Assembly (NCBI GenBank): GCA_032173965.1 | Contig: JAVUNC010000006.1 | Span: 18,636,028 to 18,700,027, forward strand | From: Sitta carolinensis | Lineage: Eukaryota; Chordata; Aves; Passeriformes; Sittidae | Length of the DNA: 64,000 bases | Reading direction: 5' to 3' | Part shown: piece by piece, positions 56,420 through 64,000 of the stretch | Position numbering within the stretch: position 1 is the first letter of the stretch | Layout: the number at the start of each line of letters is the position of its first letter | Program-made: the position numbers and the translations under genes | The notes under the pieces: model-generated | Told to the model about the DNA's origin: nothing | Database searches by the model: none | The model's input: the letters and a program-made list of their open reading frames with translations, nothing else

Positions 56420-56832
56420 CATGCATGTTTTCTAAATAATGTGCTACTATATTTGCTATTATATTCGTAGATGTTCGTCAATATATTAATATTTTTTCTT
56501 TTATATTTATTATGTAATATACACGTGTAAGCGAGCATATATGTAAATATATAAAAAAATAAATATAAAATAAATATATAAATATGGATACATGTAAAAA
56601 TATACATACAATTATATACAAGTACATGGCAATATTTATATGCAAATAAATGAAAATATTTCTCTCTATATATGCAAATATAAAAATAAAAATATGTAAA
56701 ATACATACCTATGTGAATATATAAATATTAAAATAAATTTATATCTAAATATATAAATATATTTAGATATAAATATATAAATATATAGAGATATAAGAAT
56801 AAATAAATAAATAAATAAATAAAAATAAATAA
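56420..56832. repeat. AT-rich low-complexity tract ending in (AAAT)n
   Basis: ATATATAAATAT-type sequence, with the last 50 bp a clean AATA repeat. Confidence 0.93.
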
Positions 56833-57499
56833 GTTAATTAATAACTCGTCCTTTTTCCTGGCTCAGCTGGCAGGTGACAGGTGAGTGCCACTTGCCACAG
56901 CCACCAGCTGCTGTTTTTTCCTGCTGGTTTGCTCAGCTCTGTCCCCCCTGCTCCCTTGGCCCTGGGATTCCTGTGGCTGGAGCAAGGCAATCTGGTTTGG
57001 TGAGGCCTCAGCCAAGGACTGGCTGGGCTTGGAAATGACCCCCAGTCCCATCCAGGGCCACCTCCCAGTGTCCCAGGAGGAGCAAGGAGAAGGGCAGAGC
57101 CAAGGAAAGGGCTGGATTCAGCATTTCCAGCTCCTGGAATTTGTCTCCTCTCTGTGTGTGGTTTCACTGCTGAGCTGGAAAGTGATTTCTTGGGTTTTTT
57201 TTAATATTTCCTATTTTATTTAAAAATACTGGTTCCAGATCCAGCATCTCTGAGTACCAGCACCTGCCATTCCTGGGGACAGCAGGGACAGCATCTCCTG
57301 GAGCAGCTCTCAGTGGCTGCACCCCGTGGTCCTGAGGTGGGAGAGGGGGATTGAGGAGATCTGCCCCTGCACAGTCCAGGGGGGCAAAGCAGAGGAGCAG
57401 CCTCACCCTTGGTGGGTCACAGCTGGAGCTGAGACAGGGAGGGCTGGGAAAAGGGCTGGGAAAAGGGGGAGGCTGGCTGGGCAGGGGGGATTGAAGGAG
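56833..57499. other. Unique sequence, no gene seen
   Basis: Nothing recognised. Confidence 0.5.
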
Positions 57500-58058
57500 A
57501 GGATCTGGATAAAGAAGCCTTGAGGAGTGGAGGAGCCTGAGGATCTGGATAAGAGACCCTTGAGGAGGTGGAGGAGCCCTGAGGATCTGGATAAAGAGAC
57601 CCTTGAGGAGGTGGAGGAGCCCTGAGGATCTGGACAGTGAGACCCTTGAGGAGGTGGAGAAACCCTGAGGATCTGGATAAAGAGAGCCTTGAGGAGGTGG
57701 AGGAGCCCTGAGGATCTGGATAAAGAGAGCCTTGAGGAGGTGGAGGAGCCCTGAGGATCTGGACAGTGAGACCCTTGAGGAGGTGGAGGAGCCCTGAGGA
57801 TCTGGACAATGAAAGCCTTGAGGAGGTGGAGGAGCCCTGAGGATCTGGATAAAGAGAGCCTTGAGGAGGCGGAGGAGCCCTGAGGATCTGGACAGTGAGA
57901 GCCTTGAGGAGGTGGAGGAGCCCTGAGGATCTGGACAGTGAGAGCCTTGAGGAGGTGGAGGAGCCCTGAGGATCTGGACAATGAGAGCCTTGAGGAGGCG
58001 GAGGAGCCCTGAGGATCTGGACAATGAGAGCCTTGAGGAGGTGGAGGAGCCCTGAGGA
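57500..58058. repeat. Minisatellite, about 13 copies of a 43-bp unit
   Basis: CCTTGAGGAGGTGGAGGAGC and CCTGAGGATCTGGA, joined by CAGTGAGAG or TAAAGAGAG. The two junction types are interleaved, suggesting gene-conversion-like shuffling. Confidence 0.96.
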
Positions 58059-58524
58059 GAGGGAAAGGTCCAGGGAGCAGAAAGGAGACTGGACTAAGGG
58101 CGAGAGCTGCTGCTGGCAGAGCTCTGCTGTGGGCTCGGTGTGGGTGTGATGGGGCTGGAGCTGCAGCCCCAGTGCAGCAGGAGATGCCCAGCAGGCAGAG
58201 CCTGCAGCTGGAGCTGCAGCAGGAGCTGGCTGTGAGCAGTCAGGATGGCTGAGCAATGCAAAACACTAAACCAGGACCCTTCTCTCGTTGTTAAATGTGT
58301 CTTGGCTCATTTCCACCCCTAACGAGGGGAATACTGCAGCAGTCCTGGTGGTCTTGTCCAACCCGGGTGATCCTGATTGCACCCAGCCCTCCCACTGATG
58401 GGCCCTGGTGCCCCTGCCTGGCTCTGTTTCCAGGGAATTCTCTGTGGCCAGGCCTGGGATGTGGCAGAGCAGGGCCAGGAGAGCCCCAGGCACTGGGAAG
58501 GGGACACAGGAGCCGCTGCAGAGG
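58059..58524. other. Unique sequence, no gene seen
   Basis: Nothing recognised. Confidence 0.5.
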
Positions 58525-58615
58525 ATCCTGGAATGCTTTGGGTTGGAAGGGACCTCAAAAACCTTGAAGGAACATTAAGGATTATTTAGTTCCACACCCT
58601 TTGCATTCAAACATT
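58525..58615 (-). mobile_element. CR1 3' terminus fragment
   Basis: ATCCTGGAATGCTTTGGGTT, GGAAGGGACCTCAAAAACCT and TTTAGTTCCACACCC. Confidence 0.82.
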
Positions 58616-59084
58616 TAAGCAGCCCCATTTCACTTTAGCTTTTTTTAATACATTATTTGATGGGTTTATTTCTTTGCAATCTTTTCACCAGATTAAAAAT
58701 TCCTCGCTCCTTTGCCAAGACCTTGAGAGATCATTACCTTTGACTCAGAAAACCTTTCCAAGCCCCTTTTTCTTGGCACAGGATACAAAAGATCTTGTGG
58801 AGCTCTGCAACAAGGCAGGGGCTGCCCTTTGAAGCACCTGCTTATTTCTGGCCAACACAAAGTTCAACTCGAGCAACCCCAGGAAGCCTTTTTAAGAGGT
58901 TTACAAAGAAATGCGAATTTCCTGAAGTGTGCTAGGAAATGTGAGTCCCTGCCCAGCCTGAGGGGGAAGAGCTGGCTCCCTGCTGGCCTGGGATTGAGGG
59001 TCAGAGCTGTTCCCCCCTTTGGTGCCTTCACATTCTGCCTGTGCAGGGCTTGAGGGGATTTCTAAAAAGGCAAAGTCCTGAAGC
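58616..59084. other. Unique sequence, no gene seen
   Basis: Nothing recognised. Confidence 0.5.
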
Positions 59085-59465
59085 ACAGGTCACCTGTGCC
59101 AGGGCCTCCCCACCTTCACAGGGAACGATTCCCAATTCCCAGTATCCCACTCATCCCTGCCCCCTGGCAGTTCCCATCTACTCCCTGTGTGCTGTCCCCC
59201 CATCCCTTGTCCCCAGTCCCTCCCCAGCTCTCCTGCAGCCCCTCCAGGCTCTGAGCTCTGCCTGGAGCCTCCTCCTCTCCAGGGAACATTCCCAGCTCTC
59301 CCAGCCTGGCTCCAGAGGGGCTCCAGCCCTGGAGCAGCTCCGTGGCTCCTCTGGATCTCCCCAGCAGCTCCAGCTCCTGCCGTGTCCCCGGGGCTGGGGG
59401 CTGCAGGTGGGGTCTCACCTGGCTCAGGATCCCCTCCCTGCTGCCCACGCTGGGCTCAGCTCAGC
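59085..59465 (-). mobile_element. CR1 3' UTR, about 380 bp
   Basis: GTGCCAGGGCCTCCCCACCT, ATTCCCAATTCCCAGTATCC, CAGGGAACATTCCCAGCTCT and CTGCAGGTGGGGTCTCACCT form an ordered reverse-strand CR1 UTR. It overlaps in content with 17816-18150 and extends further upstream, but lacks the terminal block. Confidence 0.87.
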
Positions 59466-61078
59466 CCAGGACGCTCAGCTAATCCTGTTCCCGCTCTCCC
59501 TGATCCCTCTCCATCCCTCCCTCCCGACTCCGGCGCCGCAGGACACCCAGCGCCTTTTCAATCACTGCTGGGCCATCACTTCTCTCCTCCCTCTGCCTTT
59601 TCCCGGGGCTCCGTGATTTGTCGAGGACTGCAGACAAACCAACCACGGGGCTGCAGCCCCCGGCGCCCCCGGCCCTTCTTTGATGAGCTCAGGCACGAAC
59701 TCGGTGCTCCTGCTGCTCCACAAACGGGCACCAGTGGCTCTTTACCCTCCTCCCAGACGCAGAGGGAATAGAAAGCGTCTCATTATCGCAGCCAGAGGGC
59801 AATAAATCATCGAGGGGAGCGTTCCCTGGCAGCCCCTGGGCTCTGCGGGGGGGTCACTCCCTGCCCCACCCCGCTGCCCTCCCTCTCTGCTGGCACTGAG
59901 CCCCCTGACCCCTTGGGATGGATTCCCAGATGGCCATTTGCACATTTCCCTCGATTCTACTTTTTTGTTTGTTTGTTTGTTTCTTGTGGTGTTTTTCCCT
60001 CTCTCCTGCAGCCCGGTGCAGATTTGGGTTTGCTTCCAAACCCAAGCCCCTCCTGTCCCCGCGGTGTTTGTGACAGAGCTTTCCAAGGGTAGGGAGAGGG
60101 ATGCAGGGTGCTGGCCCAGCTTGGATAATGGGATGAGGAGATCTGCTGGGCATGACCGAGAGCTCTGGGATGAGAGCCCCTGGATCTGCCTGTGCCCCAC
60201 AGGGCAGCTGTGATTCCACGTAGAGCCTGCCCTGGATCCTCCTCCTGCCCTCGGCTGGGCTTGCACAGCCCAGAACATCCCGAGCTGGAGGAAATCCCCC
60301 TGGATGCTCCAGCCCTGCACAGGGGGATGGCAAACCAGTGTGGGTGGTGCCCCCTGCCCAGCTCCATGCCAGGAACCCTCACCTGCACAGCTCGAGCCTT
60401 TCTTGGAGCTGCAGGTGACCACAGACATCACTGTCACTCACTAGTCACTATTATTTCAATGTAAATTAGTTAATGAAGGGTTATTATTCATTTTCTCCAG
60501 GACTTTGTGCATTTGCTCCTTTCACACTCCAGGGAGTTCAGTGCATAAATGCATTTATCTCCCCAAACAAAGGACTTCTTGCATTTGATCACCATTGCAC
60601 AGAGCAAATGGGGCATAAAAATATCAGAAATCAGAGCCTGACGAGATTTTCATCAAACCCAACAAAACAACAATTGTTAGAAAGAGAGCATTGCATGGGA
60701 GGTGAATATTCCAGCGTTGTTAGGGAGGAAGGAACCCGTGGGATTATTGCTCTGGAAGCACCTCTGCTCCTTGCTGGCAAAGGAAGGCAAAGCAGCTGGA
60801 GAGGAGCAGGCACCAAAGCAGCAGATTCCTCTGCTGGGTTGTTTGGGGGTTTAAGCAGATGACAGCCATAGCTGGCTCTCCAACTCTCCACTCTTTTCAT
60901 TATTTTAATCATGTGTCAATATTAGAAATCAGCCAAGCAGGGACAAATTCTGTAATGTTGTTTATTATGAATGTGTCAGTCTGAAGGGGGAAGTTCAGGA
61001 TGACAAAGGGCCCTGCTGGAATTCATCCTCCAGGCCTCTGCTGGGACAGAGTCCTGGGATAGAGCAGGAGCTCCTGCA
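59466..61078. other. Unique sequence; 60440-60960 conserved-element-like
   Basis: 60440-60960 has TTCAATGTAAATTAGTTAAT, TGCATAAATGCATTTATC, AAAACAACAATTGTTAG and GCATTGCATGGGAGG. It is low in CpG with no repeats and is among the best candidates for a conserved non-coding element. 59466-60440 shows nothing recognised. Confidence 0.4.
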
Positions 61079-61226
61079 GCCTTCTTTTCTTCTCCTTCTT
61101 CTCCTTTTCCTTCTCCTTCTTCTTCTTCTCCTCCTTCTTTTCCTCCTCCTTCTTTTCCTCCTTCTTCTTTTCCTCCTTCTCCTCCTTCTCCTTCTCCTTC
61201 TCCTCCTCCTCCTCTCCTCCTCCTCT
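61079..61226. repeat. Polypyrimidine simple repeat (CTTCTCCTT)
   Basis: About 150 bp of CTTCTTCTCCTCCTTCTTTT with no purines for most of its length, followed by a GTGTCTGTGTGTGTG run. Confidence 0.96.
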
Positions 61227-62215
61227 GTGTCTGTGTGTGTGCAGCTAAAATAAAACCGAGCCTGCCAGCCCCAGATGGGTTTTTAACCCTAAATCATCCA
61301 ATCAGCTAAAAACACAATTCTAAAACCTTCTCTTTACACCTATTAGGATTTAACTTTAAATTCATGCCAGTTCTTGCACGTATTTATGTATATTTGCACA
61401 CATGGTTCTAGCTATTCATGCACGTGGTTCTATCTAAGAATGTAAATAATATTTTGCTGTGTTTTAGTTAGGAAAGCACTGAGCTTTTAACTAGGACTTA
61501 GGGTTCTTCACCCTGCTAAGGCACTTCAAAATGTAAAAAATGTATAAAGTGTATTTCTACTTACTTAACTTACTGAACACTAAAACCTCTATTTCATATT
61601 TCTATGGTTTAATATATTTTAATTTTTCCAAAGACTTTAACTCCACTTCCACACTCTTTCCTCCCTCTGAGGGCCTCAGAGGGGCTCTCAGCTCCTGCAA
61701 TCCAACATTCCACCTCCCTGGGTGCCTGGCTGAGCTTCAGCCAAGGGCCTGGAGCCTCCAACACCCCACCTGGGAAATCCAGGAGCCCTCCCAGCTCTGC
61801 AGCACCCAAAGCCCTCAGATATTGCTAAAATTCCCCCAGGAATTTTAGGACACAGCCCAGACTGGGGGATATTCAGTATAAAATAGAGGAAAATTGAAAC
61901 ACCTTGGGTTTAATATATGTGTGAGCTCCTCTGCACCAAGAAAAATTCCCTGCAGTGAAAATCTCTGGAATCTAGGTGGGGTTTTTTTGTCGTTTTAAAT
62001 TTTAGAGTGATAAAAGGACAAAACCCAGGCCTGCTTCACCTTCCCCTTTTCCTGATCCTGCAGCCAAGTCCTCAACATCAAATCCCATCCTTGCCCACAG
62101 GCTGGAGCTTTGCACACCAGCCTCACAGCCATCGAGCTCGGGGACTCAGGACAGAAAATCAAATGGACAAAATCGAGGCAATGATGCAGGATGAGCTAGG
62201 AACGTCACTTTGCAT
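61227..62215. other. Unique sequence, AT-rich at 61300-61640
   Basis: 61300-61640 could be an eroded LTR (ATTAGGATTTAAC, GTATAAAGTG near 61540) but lacks recognisable ends. Confidence 0.4.
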
Positions 62216-62540
62216 ACTAGGAACAGAAAATCAACATTGGGACTGTGCAGGACGAGAGCTCTAGGAACAGAAAATCAACATTGGGACTGTGCAGGACGAG
62301 AGCTCTAGGAACAGAAAATCAACATGACTGTGGGAGCTCTGACAGAATCAATGGACTGCAGGATGAGAGCTCTAGGAACAGAAAATCAACATTGGACTGT
62401 GCAGGATGAGAGCTCTAGGAACAGAAAATCAACATTGGGACTGTGCAGGACGAGAGCTCTAGGAGCAGAAAATCAACATTGGGACTGTGCAGGATGAGAG
62501 CTCTAGGAACAGAAAATCAACATTGGGACTGTGCAGGACA
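62216..62540. repeat. Minisatellite, seven copies of a 44-bp unit
   Basis: CTAGGAACAGAAAATCAACA plus TTGGGACTGTGCAGGACGAG and AGCT. The third copy is disrupted. The last copy forms the start of the left arm of an inverted repeat. Confidence 0.94.
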
Positions 62541-62686
62541 TGAGATCTGCAAACCTGGTGCCAGGGAGAACAAAGATGAATGACACCCTGGGCTGGCTGG
62601 CAGTGAGAGTCCCATCAGGAAATAATCCCATAAGAAACATCCCAAATTTCCTTCAGTAAAAGACTGAAAATTCCCTTCTCCAGTTA
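62498..62686 (+). repeat. Inverted repeat, left arm (about 189 bp)
   Basis: The reverse complement of 63483-63670 matches almost throughout: GAGATCTGCAAACCTGGTGC, AACAAAGATGAATGACACCC and CATCAGGAAATAATCCCAT. Only a handful of differences by eye. Confidence 0.93.
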
Positions 62687-63290
62687 GCAAAAATCCCTGC
62701 CACAAACAAGCCAGGATTTTATATTCTTGATTTTGTTGCCAGCCTAGAAACAAAAAAAAAAAACAAAGGTAGATTAAGTGTACCTACCCCAAGGAACAAG
62801 GATTTTATTTTAAGCCTCTCTACACCATCAAGCAGAAAAAAAAAAAAGTCTCTTTCCCAGATAATTCCTAATTAATAAAGTTATATTTATTACATGCAAT
62901 TAAAAATATAACCTCGGGGCACGAGCAACAATAGAGATATTCAGGCTGAGAGTTACTTATCAAAATTATTTCCATTGCTATTTTTCCCAAGCACTCTGTG
63001 GATGAAAATTCATTTCTGGAAGCTACAGTATCCTGTTTCATTAAAATAGTGTTTTCTAATTAAATTAATTTAACAAAGGCAAAAAATGATGTTGGGATGC
63101 TCCACATCTGAGAATAAATCTAATTGAACCGAATCAGCTCCTCTGCAATGGCAGCAGCTCTGATCTAATCTCATTAAAAAAGGAAGAGGCCCTAATAATG
63201 ATTTTATTTATAATATAATTACCAAGACAATTGCGTGGTTGGCACTTCCCAAGGATTTGGTCTGGGATCCTGATGTGGGGAATTAAGTAG
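62687..63290. other. Loop of the inverted repeat; conserved-element-like sequence
   Basis: 62870-63230 is AT-rich and CpG-poor with TCCTAATTAATAAAG, GAGCAACAATAGAGATATTC, TTCTAATTAAATTAATTTAA and CCTAATAATGATTTTATTTA, none of it repetitive. A candidate regulatory element. Confidence 0.4.
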
Positions 63291-63317
63291 AAGTGGTACC
63301 ATGATCCCAGCTCTGGG

Positions 63318-63482
63318 GGGACTTTGGGGTCAGGGGCACTGAGGGGAATTTGGGGTGTGGGGCACTGAGGGGATTTTGGGGTGTGGGGCACTGAGGGGAA
63401 TTTGGGGCATGGGGCACTGAGGGGAATTTGGGATATGGGACACTGAGGGAATTTGGGGTGTGGGACCCAAGGGGAATTTGGG
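63318..63482. repeat. Minisatellite, about six copies of a 27-bp unit
   Basis: GGGGCACTGAGGGGAATTTG plus GGGTGTG. G-rich on the + strand; it lies directly next to the right arm of the inverted repeat. Confidence 0.93.
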
Positions 63483-63670
63483 AACTGGAGAAAGGAATTT
63501 TCAGTCTTCCACTGAAGGAAATTTGGGATGTTTCTTATGGGATTATTTCCTGATGGGACTCTCACTGCCAGCCAGCCCAGGGTGTCATTCATCTTTGTTC
63601 TCCCCTGGCACCAGGTTTGCAGATCTCATCGTCCTGCAGTGCCCAATGTTGATTTTCTGTTCTTAGAGCT
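63483..63670 (-). repeat. Inverted repeat, right arm (about 188 bp)
   Basis: Reverse-complement partner of 62498-62686. It includes a single copy of the 44-bp motif (CCAATGTTGATTTTCTGTTC) at its outer end, where the left arm has seven. Confidence 0.93.
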
Positions 63671-64000
63671 CCCATCTCATCCCATATTCCCATCCTATTT
63701 CTATCCTATCCCACCTCATATTTCCATCCCATATTTCCATCCCATCCCATGTTTCCATCCCATCCCATCCCATCCCATATTTCTATCCCATCCCATCCCA
63801 TCCCCATTCCCATTCCCATGCCATGCCATGCCATGCCATCCATCCCATCCCATCCCATCCCATATTTCTATCCCATCCCATATTTCCATCCCATGTTTCC
63901 ATCCCATCCCATATTTCTATCCCATCCCATCCCATATTCCCATCCCCATTCCCATCCCCTGTTTCCATCCCATCCCCATTCCCATCCCCATCCCATTCCC
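63671..64000. repeat. CCCAT-rich array (CCCATATTTCCATCC), open at window end
   Basis: Pentamer-based CCCATCCCATATTTCCATCC with a (CCATG) variant at 63818-63840. It resembles the CR1-embedded array at 14436-14762 and continues past the window edge. Confidence 0.95.

Noticed and set aside
1..64000. tRNA genes, rRNA, snRNA or bacterial-type operons
   Set aside because: No cloverleaf with internal promoter boxes, rRNA core or Shine-Dalgarno-linked gene cluster was noticed on reading either strand. A covariance-model scan was not possible here.

Overview
This window looks like gene-poor nuclear DNA from a bird, most likely a passerine. The main evidence is about two dozen fragments of the chicken-repeat-1 (CR1) LINE 3' end in both orientations, endogenous retrovirus (ERV) sequence with several solo LTRs, and an unusually dense set of GC-rich minisatellites. 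I see no bacterial gene organisation, tRNA, rRNA, CRISPR array or convincing host protein-coding exon. The long open frames in the window come from tandem arrays whose units lack stop codons.

Layout. 1-3242 is the 3' part of gag plus pro and pol of a class I (gamma/epsilon-like) ERV on the + strand. It has one CCHC knuckle and an in-frame UAG between gag and pro. Pol is disabled by a one-base frameshift near 705, a nonsense TAG at 1495 and a frameshift in a run of seven G at 1643-1649. It ends inside integrase at a 100-base assembly gap (3243-3342). No env or LTR is seen on the far side. 3343-25660 is a mosaic of CR1 fragments, unique sequence, simple repeats and moderate minisatellites. 25660-28487 is a 2.8 kb array of 31/41-bp units. 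29333-31514 is a cluster of LTR-type sequence, including an 880-bp solo LTR with a 6-bp target duplication. 35383-37980 is a 2.6 kb array of about 25-bp units. 38591-43568 holds five more arrays. 49190-50265 is a higher-order array with an exact 108-bp period. 51306-54762 holds three further LTRs, two of them with target-site duplications. 55585-58058 and 61079-64000 hold more arrays and an inverted repeat.

By my tally, roughly a fifth to a quarter of the window is tandem repeat. Two arrays appear to have grown out of CR1 copies, one from an internal segment and one from the 3' terminal tail. Between repeats are AT-rich, low-CpG stretches with many TAATTA-type motifs, for example near 4265, 10610, 14840, 22160, 34000, 60440 and 62870. 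They resemble conserved non-coding elements, but this cannot be tested without an alignment. The sequence shows no genes working together. The window is best read as an intergenic or very large intronic region shaped by retroelement insertion and minisatellite expansion. I did not find a convincing new biological system.
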